Of a stretch of 64,000 bases of DNA, positions 1 through 6,575 are shown in pieces (position 1 is the first letter of the stretch; each line of letters begins with the position of its first letter). The notes beneath the pieces are model-generated. The model ran no database searches. It saw nothing but the letters and a program-made list of their open reading frames with translations, and was not told where the DNA came from. The stretch covers positions 124,001 to 188,000 of the forward strand of contig NZ_PGDQ01000012.1 of the NCBI RefSeq assembly GCF_003073135.1, read 5' to 3'. Source of the DNA: Euzebya rosea. GTDB taxonomy: Bacteria > Actinomycetota > Nitriliruptoria > Euzebyales > Euzebyaceae. A program made the position numbers and the translations under genes.

Positions 1-838
1 CGACTTCGCTGTCCTTCCACACCATGAAGCGCCGCTCGGCGACACCGACGAGGTAGTTGACAGTGATGGCGATGGCGGCCACGTAGACAAGCCCGGCGAG
101 GACTCCCGTCGTGTCGAAGAAGCTCGACGCGTTGTTGATGATGTACCCGAGACCCTGGCTGGAGCTGATGAGCTCACCGACGATGGCGCCGATGAGCGCG
201 TAGGGCACGGCCACCTTCAGGCCGGTGAACACCCAGATGCTCGACGATGGCAGGATCACCTTGAGGTACACGTCGCGTCGGTTGCCGCCCATGATCTTCA
301 GGGCGTTGATGTACAGCCGGTCGACGTCCCGGACGCCGGCGTAGGTGTTGAAGAACACGAGGAAGAACACGATCAGACCGACCAGGACCACCTTCGACAG
401 CAGCCCGATGCCGAACCAGAGGATGAACAGCGGGGCGAGCGCCAACTTCGGGAGGCTGTAGACGGCGGTGATGAAGGGGTCGGCGATGGCAGCGAGCATG
501 CCTGCCCGGCCGAGGACGAACCCGACCACGATGCCGAGGACCGATCCCGCGAGGAGGCCGAGCCCCATCTCCCGCAGGGTCGCGCCGAGGTGGACCCAGA
601 TGTAGCCGGTGCTGAGCCACTCCCATACGCGGACGCCGATCAGGGACGGGGCGCTGGAGAAGAAGGGGTCGATCAGCGTGCCGCTGGCGAGCTCCCAGGT
701 CCCGAGCCAGACCACGAGGGCGACGACGCGCCACACCCGGATCATGCGCTTGCGGTGTCGTGCCTGGCGCTCCGCTTCGAGGGAGGCCTCGCTTCGTTCG
801 GGCGCGGCTGTCGGGAGCGGACTGGTAGTGGTGCTCAT
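1..838 (-). CDS. ABC transporter permease, NitT/TauT (SsuC-like) family, 3' end cut by window
   Basis: Inner-membrane permease of a nitrate/sulfonate/taurine-type importer. The reading frame starts MSTTTSPLPT at an ATG preceded by GAGG five bases upstream and stays open to the window edge, giving 279 codons. The family is normally about 250-290 residues, so only the last few residues are missing. After a charged N-terminus there are about six hydrophobic segments. The cytoplasmic EAA loop is visible as the stretch around NALKIMGGNRRDVYLKV, followed by LPSSSIWVFTGLKVAVPYA, typical of this family. It lies 7 bases after the ATPase gene and is the last visible gene of the import operon. The substrate cannot be read from the permease; the hydantoinase upstream suggests a cyclic amide or pyrimidine. 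Confidence 0.88.
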   Translation of the reverse strand, partial: MSTTTSPLPTAAPERSEASLEAERQARHRKRMIRVWRVVALVVWLGTWELASGTLIDPFFSSAPSLIGVRVWEWLSTGYIWVHLGATLREMGLGLLAGSVLGIVVGFVLGRAGMLAAIADPFITAVYSLPKLALAPLFILWFGIGLLSKVVLVGLIVFFLVFFNTYAGVRDVDRLYINALKIMGGNRRDVYLKVILPSSSIWVFTGLKVAVPYALIGAIVGELISSSQGLGYIINNASSFFDTTGVLAGLVYVAAIAITVNYLVGVAERRFMVWKDSEV

Positions 839-845
839 GCGGACC

Positions 846-1700
846 TCACTCGATCACGATCTCGTCCTGGAGCTCCGCCCAGACGGTGCGGCGGGCTTCC
901 TGGAACTCCGGGGTGTCCCTGATCGTCTTGGGATCGCGTGGTCGGTCCAGGACGATGGGTACCTCGGCCTTGATCCGCCCGGGACGGGCGCTCATCACGA
1001 CGACCCGATCGGCGAGGGTCACGGCCTCGTCGAGATCATGGGTCACCAGCAGGACGTTGCGCACGCTGGTCTCCTCGGCGTCGATCATGGCCATCAGCTC
1101 GGCCTGGAGACCGAGCTTCAGCATCGCGTCGAGGGCCCCGAAGGGCTCGTCGAGGAGGATGGTCTCGGGGTCGTAGACGAGGGTCTGGGCCAGGCCAACG
1201 CGCTTGCGCATGCCGCCCGACAGCTGTGAGGGGTAGCTGTCCTCGAAGCCGGTGAGCTGTACGAGGTCGAGCATGCGGGCGGCCTTCTCGCGCCGCACCT
1301 CGCGGTCCAAGCCGCGCAGCTCGAGCGGCAGCATCACGTTGTCCAGGACGGTCCGCCACGGGAAGACCGAGTCCTGCTGGGTCATGTAGGCGATGCGGGT
1401 GTTGATCGACTCGATCGGCACGTCGTCGTAGGACACCGTGCCCGTGGTCGGGTGGATCAGCCCCGCCACCATGTTCAGCAGCGTGGACTTGCCACAGCCC
1501 GACGGGCCGATGAGCGCGACGAACTCGCCGTCGGGCATGGTCCAGTCCACGTCGTGCAGCGCCACGACGTCGCCGCGCTTCGACGGGAAGATCTTGGTGA
1601 CCCCCTGGGCGCGGACGATGGGGCCACGGGTGCTGATGTCGGTGTTGTGCACAGCGCTCCTGGGGTCGGTCTCGGGCCGGGCCGGCAGCGTGGTCACCAT
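846..1700 (-). CDS. ABC transporter ATP-binding protein, NitT/TauT (SsuB/TauB-like) family
   Basis: Cytoplasmic ATPase that powers the neighbouring importer. The 284-residue protein has Walker A GPSGCGKST (residues 65-73), a Q-loop in YMTQQDSVFPW (about 105-115), signature LSGGMRKR (160-167), Walker B ILLDEP (181-186) and the switch histidine in VTHD (221). The Q-loop followed by PW is typical of the nitrate/taurine/sulfonate subfamily. It begins seven bases inside the end of the cupin gene, so the two are probably translationally coupled, and the permease follows after 7 bases. An N-terminal extension of about 28 residues precedes the ABC fold; a later start is possible. Confidence 0.93.
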   Translation of the reverse strand: MVTTLPARPETDPRSAVHNTDISTRGPIVRAQGVTKIFPSKRGDVVALHDVDWTMPDGEFVALIGPSGCGKSTLLNMVAGLIHPTTGTVSYDDVPIESINTRIAYMTQQDSVFPWRTVLDNVMLPLELRGLDREVRREKAARMLDLVQLTGFEDSYPSQLSGGMRKRVGLAQTLVYDPETILLDEPFGALDAMLKLGLQAELMAMIDAEETSVRNVLLVTHDLDEAVTLADRVVVMSARPGRIKAEVPIVLDRPRDPKTIRDTPEFQEARRTVWAELQDEIVIE

Positions 1701-2503
1701 GCCACCGCCTGCGGCACCGAGGGTGCGGGCAGGTTCCGGTACGCGTCGGCGATGAGGGTGTCGAGGTCGTGACCCTCAACGGGTTCCCGGTAATCGGTGG
1801 ACCCGAAGGCGTTCTTGCGGATGATCGACATGTTGCCGGTCCGCGAGTAGAGGGGGCCGTGCCAAGAGAGCGGGGGACGGAAGAAGTAGCCCCCAGGCCG
1901 GACGATGCCCCGACGCCCCAGCAGGAAGTCGCCGTACAGCTTGAACGACTCCTCGTACACCGGGTGGTTCTCCTCCATGGGGGCGCGCCAGCCCGGGAGC
2001 ATGGCGACAACGAAGGCAGTGCCGAGGCGCTCGTCCTGTCGCAGCCACTTGATCTTCACCGCGGGGTTCGGTTCCTCGTCGCCGCGCCAGCCCATGTCGG
2101 TCCACGACAGGTTGTCGACGTCGATGACCTCCACGTCGTCACGAGCGCCGGTCTCGACGTCCAGGCCGGGGGTTCCGAAGGACCCCATGTAGAGCACCAG
2201 GGGGGCGATGTCGGGCGTCAGCTCGATCGCGGCGCCGGCCGGGACGTGCACGAACGCGCTCCCGGGCATCGGCGTGCCGTTGAGGGTGGCCGACCCCGAC
2301 ACCACGTAGAGGTCCACCGCCGAGGTCAGGGTCCCCACGATCGGACTGGTGACCCTGACCACCGCCGTCTCCGCACCGTCCTCCGGGTCGCGGCTGAGGA
2401 CCTGCTTCAGACCGGTCTCGGTCCCGCCCAGCTGGTCGGGGCCGATCGGTTGCCAGGGCAGGAGCTTGGTGGTGACGAAGTCGACGGCGGGTCTGTTCCA
2501 CAT
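1694..2503 (-). CDS. Cupin-domain protein (DUF4437-like) inside the ABC import operon
   Basis: The 269-residue protein appears to contain two cupin folds. One covers about residues 45-110 (PMPGSAFVHVPAGAAIEL, the usual glycine/proline-bounded cupin strand) and the second about 150-235 (GWRAPMEENHPVYEESFKLYGDFLLG, then RPGGYFFRPPLSWHGPLYSRTG). The second half keeps several His and Glu residues that could bind a metal (NHPVYEES, SWHGP). ATG is preceded by GAGGA eight bases away. It sits between the binding-protein and ATPase genes, an unusual position for a non-transport protein, and overlaps the ATPase gene. I infer an enzyme acting on the imported compound, possibly a metal-dependent isomerase or amidohydrolase-like cupin, but no reaction can be assigned. 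Confidence 0.75.
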   Translation of the reverse strand: MWNRPAVDFVTTKLLPWQPIGPDQLGGTETGLKQVLSRDPEDGAETAVVRVTSPIVGTLTSAVDLYVVSGSATLNGTPMPGSAFVHVPAGAAIELTPDIAPLVLYMGSFGTPGLDVETGARDDVEVIDVDNLSWTDMGWRGDEEPNPAVKIKWLRQDERLGTAFVVAMLPGWRAPMEENHPVYEESFKLYGDFLLGRRGIVRPGGYFFRPPLSWHGPLYSRTGNMSIIRKNAFGSTDYREPVEGHDLDTLIADAYRNLPAPSVPQAVAW

Positions 2504-2557
2504 GGGCGGGTCCTCGGGTCGTGCGGCGGGGCCGCAGGGGGGTCGGGTGCTGGCGGT

Positions 2558-3745
2558 CTAGCTGACCTGGGCCATCGCCTCGGTTGCGACCTCGGCGTTG
2601 AAGGCGTCGTCGAACTCGAGGGCCTGTGCACCGCTGGAGTCCTGGTTCTGAACCTCGAACGACAGGACGAGGAACTCCTTCGCCTGCTCGAACTGTTCCT
2701 GGGTCGGCACGATGCTGGAGCCGTAGATGCCCTTGTTGGCCTCGAAACCGACTTCGAAGATCTCCGGGTCCACACCCTCAAAGAGGCCCTCCATGATGCT
2801 GCGGAACTCCTCGGGCTCCTCCTGGATGAAGATCAGGGCGCGCTGGAGGGCGCGGCAGTAGGCCAGGACGTGGTCGCGGTTGGACTCCAGGTACTCGGGA
2901 CGGCAGGACGCCACGATGTAGAGGTAGTTGACGAGCTCCTCGATGGGGTCCTCGGCCATGTTGAACAGGTACCGCATGCCGAAGTCCGTCGTGCCTTGGT
3001 CCGAGGTCGGGGAGGAGAGGCAGAATCCATCGACCTGACCGTTCTCCACCGCCGCGAGGATGGGACCGCCGCCACCCTGTACGGGGACGAGGGTGACGTC
3101 GTTCTCGGGGTCCAGGCCACCGAGCTCGGAAGCAACGTAGCGGATGAGCAGGTCGGGGCCGGCGCCGGGGCCAGTCGTGGCCATGCGAAGCCCGTTGAGG
3201 GCAGCGGCCCGCTCCTCGTTGGAGCTGTCGTCGGTGAGCCCGGCTGCCTCGAAGGCCTCGCCCGTGATCACGATGTTGCTCGCGTAGGTGGTGACCATGG
3301 CGGCGAAGGTCGTGAGCGTCTGGCCGGCCAAGGTGGCCTTCATGGGGCCAACGGGGCTGCCGACGATCATCTCGGCGTCACCGCCCACGACCAGGCCCGC
3401 GACCTCGCCCTGGCCGATGGCCTCTCCGGCCTGGTCCAGACCTTCGTCGGCGAAGAAGCCGGCCTGCTCGGCCACGAGGAACGGGGCCCACAGCCACGAC
3501 ACCTCCGAGGACCGGACGGTACGAACCTGGCCATCGAGGGCGACGGCCGTCTCCGACCCCTCCACTGGGGTTGCGGGATCGGTGGCAGCCGGGGCGGTCG
3601 CCGATCCGGATGCCGAGCTCGACCCGCTGTCGGACGCGCAGGCCGCGAGGAATCCCCCGAGCGAGGTCGCGCCGAGGACTGCGCCGCCGAGGCGGATGAA
3701 GTCCCGTCGTGTGCTGCCGCCCCCGGGTGTTGTGGTGTTCTCCAC
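2558..3745 (-). CDS. ABC substrate-binding lipoprotein, NMT1/SsuA-like, Tat-exported
   Basis: Extracytoplasmic receptor of the importer, 395 residues. The N-terminus carries a twin-arginine motif STRRDFIRLGG (Arg13-Arg14), a short hydrophobic stretch and a lipobox FLAAC with Cys36, so it is predicted to fold in the cytoplasm, leave by Tat and be lipid-anchored. A Ser/Ala/Pro linker follows. The NMT1/SsuA-like domain runs from about residue 65, with the family-typical start RSSEVSWLWAPFLVAEQAGFF. The start is GTG with GGAGAA nine bases upstream. A promoter and an inverted repeat lie directly upstream, so this importer can be transcribed apart from the catabolic genes. The ligand is inferred only from context. 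Confidence 0.9.
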   Translation of the reverse strand: MENTTTPGGGSTRRDFIRLGGAVLGATSLGGFLAACASDSGSSSASGSATAPAATDPATPVEGSETAVALDGQVRTVRSSEVSWLWAPFLVAEQAGFFADEGLDQAGEAIGQGEVAGLVVGGDAEMIVGSPVGPMKATLAGQTLTTFAAMVTTYASNIVITGEAFEAAGLTDDSSNEERAAALNGLRMATTGPGAGPDLLIRYVASELGGLDPENDVTLVPVQGGGGPILAAVENGQVDGFCLSSPTSDQGTTDFGMRYLFNMAEDPIEELVNYLYIVASCRPEYLESNRDHVLAYCRALQRALIFIQEEPEEFRSIMEGLFEGVDPEIFEVGFEANKGIYGSSIVPTQEQFEQAKEFLVLSFEVQNQDSSGAQALEFDDAFNAEVATEAMAQVS

Positions 3746-3779
3746 GGCCTTCTCCTTTGTTCCACTGATAGAAACGTCG

Positions 3780-3794
3780 TACCGACTAGCGGTA
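3780..3794. promoter_or_regulatory. Inverted repeat, candidate operator for the importer promoter
   Basis: TACCG-ACTAG-CGGTA is an inverted repeat with perfect 5-base arms. It sits directly downstream of the -10 box of the binding-protein promoter and shares its last base with it, where a repressor would block initiation. No dedicated regulator is encoded in the visible part of the cluster. Confidence 0.45.
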
Positions 3795-3823
3795 CACTAG
3801 GTGTGTCGTAGCGCTGACGTCAA
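3794..3823 (-). promoter_or_regulatory. Sigma-70-type promoter for the ABC import genes
   Basis: Read on the minus strand, TTGACG (3823-3818) and TAGTGT (3799-3794) are separated by 18 bases. The -35 box overlaps the stop codon of the racemase-like gene. About 45 bases separate the -10 box from the GTG start of the binding-protein gene. The same -10 hexamer, TAGTGT, occurs upstream of the branched-chain-type transporter in this window. Confidence 0.55.
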
Positions 3824-4557
3824 GGGGTCGACTGAAGCAAGCCCAGTCGAACGGCCAGATCAGCGAGCACCGCGCCCACGGGAGGTGCGACTGCGTCGAG
3901 GGCCTTGGCGGTCCGCCATGCGCCGCAGACCGCGCTGGACACCACGGGCACCCCCAGCTGCTCGGTCAGGCGGACGCACGCTGCGATCGTCGGCACCCCG
4001 GTCCCGCTGAGGAGCACCGCGTCGGGGCGTGCCCCCACGAGGGCGTCACCGAGCGCAACGAGGTCGGCGGACCCCAAGGCGTAGATGCCGTTCGGGGCCT
4101 CCAGCCGGTGCACGTCGACGACGTCCAGTCCGGCGTCGGTCCAGTAGGTCTCGGCGGCATCGGTGAGGAAGTCGGGGTAGGGCGAGACCACGGCGACATG
4201 AGTCGCATCGAGCTCGGCGAGGGTGTCGACTATCGCGTCCGCGGCGGTCACGGGCGCCCCTGCGTCGGCGAGGGCGTCACGGAGCACCTGCTCTTCGGAC
4301 CGACGGTTGAGATAGGAGGCCCCGGTGCAGGCGTAGTGGACTGCGGACAGTGTGAGGGACCCGAACCGATGGACCGTCTGCCGCAGCGTGTGGTTGTAGT
4401 GGCGCAGGCGCTCGTCGAGCGTGCCTTCGACAACGGGAAGGCGCGCCACGTGGAGCGCGACACCCTCGCCCAGCAGGCGTCGGATCTCCGGTTCCGACGT
4501 GGGGTTCGCGGGCGGGACGATGAGTCCGACCGAACCGTCGGGGCTGTACTCGGACAT
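3820..4557 (-). CDS. Asp/Glu racemase superfamily enzyme (maleate isomerase / arylmalonate decarboxylase-like)
   Basis: Cytoplasmic enzyme of 245 residues. The N-terminus GSVGLIVPPANPTSEPEIRRLL is the hallmark of the maleate cis-trans isomerase and arylmalonate decarboxylase branch. Both catalytic cysteines of two-base racemases are present: Cys77 in HYACTGASYL and one near residue 211 in SSAVCGAWR. In this family the two cysteines act on opposite faces of the substrate carbon. The gene lies 50 bases after the hydantoinase gene on the same strand and ends at the importer promoter. A role in racemizing a hydantoin, carbamoyl amino acid or related acid is inferred from the neighbour; maleate isomerization is equally compatible with the motifs. 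Confidence 0.82.
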   Translation of the reverse strand: MSEYSPDGSVGLIVPPANPTSEPEIRRLLGEGVALHVARLPVVEGTLDERLRHYNHTLRQTVHRFGSLTLSAVHYACTGASYLNRRSEEQVLRDALADAGAPVTAADAIVDTLAELDATHVAVVSPYPDFLTDAAETYWTDAGLDVVDVHRLEAPNGIYALGSADLVALGDALVGARPDAVLLSGTGVPTIAACVRLTEQLGVPVVSSAVCGAWRTAKALDAVAPPVGAVLADLAVRLGLLQSTP

Positions 4558-4607
4558 GGTGCGCTGACCTCCTGGCGTGGCTACGTGGCGTCGCGTGGCG
4601 ACGGGCG

Positions 4608-6083
4608 TCAGCTGCTGCGGTCGGTGGGACGACGCAGGTACTGGCCACAGGGCTGGCCGACGACGGCGCCGTCCTCGACGATCCGGGTGCCCCGGAGGAA
4701 GACGTCGGTGACCGCCGCGGTCAGCTCGACCCCCTCGAACGGGGTGTACTCCTGGGTGGACTCGGAGTCCTCGGCCCGGACGGTCCATGTGCGGTCCGGG
4801 TCCAGGATGGCGATGTCGGCGTCGTAGCCGGGGGCGATGGTGCCCTTGCTGCCCAGGCCGTAGCGCTGGGCGGGGTTCCAGCTGATCAGCTTGGCGACGG
4901 TGGCGGGGGCGAGGCCCCGCTTGGTGCCTTCGCTGAACAACCCGGGCAGCAGGTACTCGGTCCCGCCGAAGCCGGACTTGGCGAGGAAGACGTCGTCGGC
5001 GTCGTCGCCGAACTTCATCTCCTCGCGGCAGCAGGCATGGTCGGAGACCACCCAGTCGACGTGCCCGTCCAGCAGGTGCGCCCACAGGGCCTCGACGTCC
5101 TCACGGGGGCGGATCGGCGGGTTGACCTTGGCGCCGATGGTGGTCGACTCGATGTCGGTCAACAGGTGCCCGATGGTCACCTCCCGCCGGAAGTTGATGT
5201 GGGGGAACGCCGACGCCATCGTCATCGCTGCCTCCATCGCCTTGGCCGACGACAGGTGCAGCAGGTTGATGTTGGCCAGGTTGGTCTCGTGCGCCAGGTA
5301 GCTGGCGATTGTGATGGCCAGACCTTCGGAGTGCGGCGGTCGCGACTCGTGGTACGCCCGCAGGCCCGTGTGTTGACCCTCCTCCTCCACCATCTTCGTG
5401 TAGGCCGCCATGATCTCGGCGGTCTCGCAGTGCAACGAGAGGCTCAGCTGGTCAGCCAGCTCGGGACGCTCCTCGCGGACCTTCTGGAGTCCACGCATCA
5501 CGAACTCGAAGTGGGCGTAGTCGTACCGCTCGTCGGGCGGGGTCATCAGGAACTCGCTCTGGTCCGACGACCGACCGTGCAGTCCGTGGGAGCCGTAGAA
5601 CATGAAGATCTTGAACGAGGCCACCCCGAAGTCGTCGACCAGCATTCCCAGCTCATCGATGTGCTCGCGCATCATCGGCGCCAGGTGGAAGGCGTAGTCG
5701 ATGTGAGCGTTGCCGTCGGCCTGCTCGAGCACCTCGGGGAAGAACTCCGCGTACGGCCCACCCTTGTAGAGGTAGTACTGCCCGGTCCGCATGTAGGTGA
5801 TGCCGGTGGTCACGCCACCCTGCGCCGATGCCCGGCTCTCCGACACCGCGTCCTCGGGGAGGGGGTTGTAGATGCCCCAGTGCTGATGCGCGTCGACGGC
5901 CCCCGGGAAGGCGAAGCGACCCTTGCCGTCCATGACCTCGCGAGCGGTCGTCGGGTCGATACCCCCCTCCACCGCGGCCACCCGACCTTCGGTGATGGCG
6001 ATATCCGCGTCGATCGTTGCGTCGAGGTGTGGCTGGACCACACGGACGTTGCGGATGAGGAGATCGAACATTGCGCGGTGCAC
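4608..6083 (-). CDS. Dihydropyrimidinase/hydantoinase-type cyclic amidohydrolase
   Basis: Binuclear-metal amidohydrolase of 491 residues that should hydrolyse a cyclic amide ring. Metal ligands are visible in order: HxH in DAHQHWG (His66, His68), the carbamylated lysine candidate in SFKIF (Lys158), His218 in LHCET, His276 in LHLSSA and Asp348 in SDHAC. The length and C-terminal barrel strands (GTIAPGYDADIAILDP) fit the D-hydantoinase/dihydropyrimidinase/allantoinase group. A Met at residue 5 (MFDLLIRN) is an alternative start. It heads the catabolic half of the cluster and has a repeated candidate operator upstream. The exact substrate (hydantoin, dihydropyrimidine or another ureide) cannot be decided from sequence. 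Confidence 0.9.
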   Translation of the reverse strand: MHRAMFDLLIRNVRVVQPHLDATIDADIAITEGRVAAVEGGIDPTTAREVMDGKGRFAFPGAVDAHQHWGIYNPLPEDAVSESRASAQGGVTTGITYMRTGQYYLYKGGPYAEFFPEVLEQADGNAHIDYAFHLAPMMREHIDELGMLVDDFGVASFKIFMFYGSHGLHGRSSDQSEFLMTPPDERYDYAHFEFVMRGLQKVREERPELADQLSLSLHCETAEIMAAYTKMVEEEGQHTGLRAYHESRPPHSEGLAITIASYLAHETNLANINLLHLSSAKAMEAAMTMASAFPHINFRREVTIGHLLTDIESTTIGAKVNPPIRPREDVEALWAHLLDGHVDWVVSDHACCREEMKFGDDADDVFLAKSGFGGTEYLLPGLFSEGTKRGLAPATVAKLISWNPAQRYGLGSKGTIAPGYDADIAILDPDRTWTVRAEDSESTQEYTPFEGVELTAAVTDVFLRGTRIVEDGAVVGQPCGQYLRRPTDRSS

Positions 6084-6117
6084 CCTTCGTCGAACGTTCG
6101 GTCACCCTACCACCAAT

Positions 6118-6154
6118 GTTCCTTTCAGCGCAACGTTGTTCCTTTCAATGGAAC
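6118..6154. promoter_or_regulatory. Two direct repeats with palindrome, candidate operator of the hydantoinase gene
   Basis: GTTCCTTTCA occurs at 6118-6127 and again at 6138-6147, exactly 20 bases or about two helical turns apart. The second copy is part of the perfect inverted repeat GTTCCTTTCAATGGAAC (6138-6154). The arrangement suits two dimers bound on one DNA face about 40 bases upstream of the hydantoinase start codon. The regulator is not identifiable in this window; an IclR-type protein would be one candidate. Confidence 0.5.
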
Positions 6155-6219
6155 GGGTTGAGGCGCAGGCCACACGCGACTGGTCCTCGGCCGAACGTTG
6201 GGCTTGACCGACCCATCCC

Positions 6220-6529
6220 GATGGAATCGACTCCGATCCGGCGTCGGGTGCCGGCCTCGCCGAGTCGATTCCATCCGCTCGACCCCGGGTTCCCGGGGTT
6301 TCCGCTCGTGGCCCCGGGCGATTCCGTCCACTGGCGGAGGCGATTCCATCCGCGGGGCAGACCGACCCGGTCGTCAGCGGCGTGTCAGAAGGGGATGCGG
6401 TGGAATCGTCCCCACTTCGCAGGTCGGCGGCCGGGGGTGGGGACGATTCCGTCGTGTCAGCCACGCGTTCGAGGCGCACCGGCCCCGAGGGTGGGGACGA
6501 GTCCACCCGCGGGTGGGGACGAATCCGTC
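6220..6529. repeat. Cluster of eight dispersed short repeats with GATTCC core
   Basis: Related copies occur at 6220-6233 (reverse), 6262-6275, 6319-6329, 6341-6351, 6400-6413 (reverse), 6437-6453, 6491-6504 and 6513-6529. The most complete form is GTGGGGACGATTCCGTC. The first two form a perfect 14-base inverted repeat (GATGGAATCGACTC / GAGTCGATTCCATC) around 28 bases. Later copies share a GTGGGGACGA prefix with variation in the TTCC part. No coding frame explains the pattern. Confidence 0.65.
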
Positions 6530-6553
6530 AAGGGGTGGGCCGGAGCGGCGGCC

Positions 6554-6572
6554 CCGGGGGAGGAACCCCCGG
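6554..6572 (-). terminator. Hairpin terminator after the P-type ATPase gene
   Basis: CCGGGGG-AGGAA-CCCCCGG forms a perfect seven-base-pair stem with a five-base loop, three bases beyond the stop codon. There is no T-run, as is usual in such GC-rich genomes. Confidence 0.55.
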
Positions 6573-6575
6573 ACG

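Larger units (their letters stand above)
6084..6575. other. Gene-free 490-base region: promoter/operator DNA plus short repeats and a terminator
   Basis: No supported gene lies here, although long open frames exist by GC bias. Near the hydantoinase start there is a 10-base palindrome CGAACGTTCG (6091-6100) and a repeated element described separately. From about 6220 to 6529 there is a cluster of short related repeats around a GATTCC core, and at 6554-6572 a terminator hairpin for the P-type ATPase gene. Confidence 0.7.

Noticed and set aside
1769-3811. 680-codon plus-strand open frame opposite the cupin and binding-protein genes
   Set aside because: Composition is low-complexity Gly/Arg/Val/Asp with no domain; the minus-strand frames carry clear motifs and Shine-Dalgarno sites. 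It is a GC-bias shadow.
6220-6529. Insertion-sequence remnant
   Set aside because: Short repeats are present but no transposase fragment or target-site duplication can be seen.
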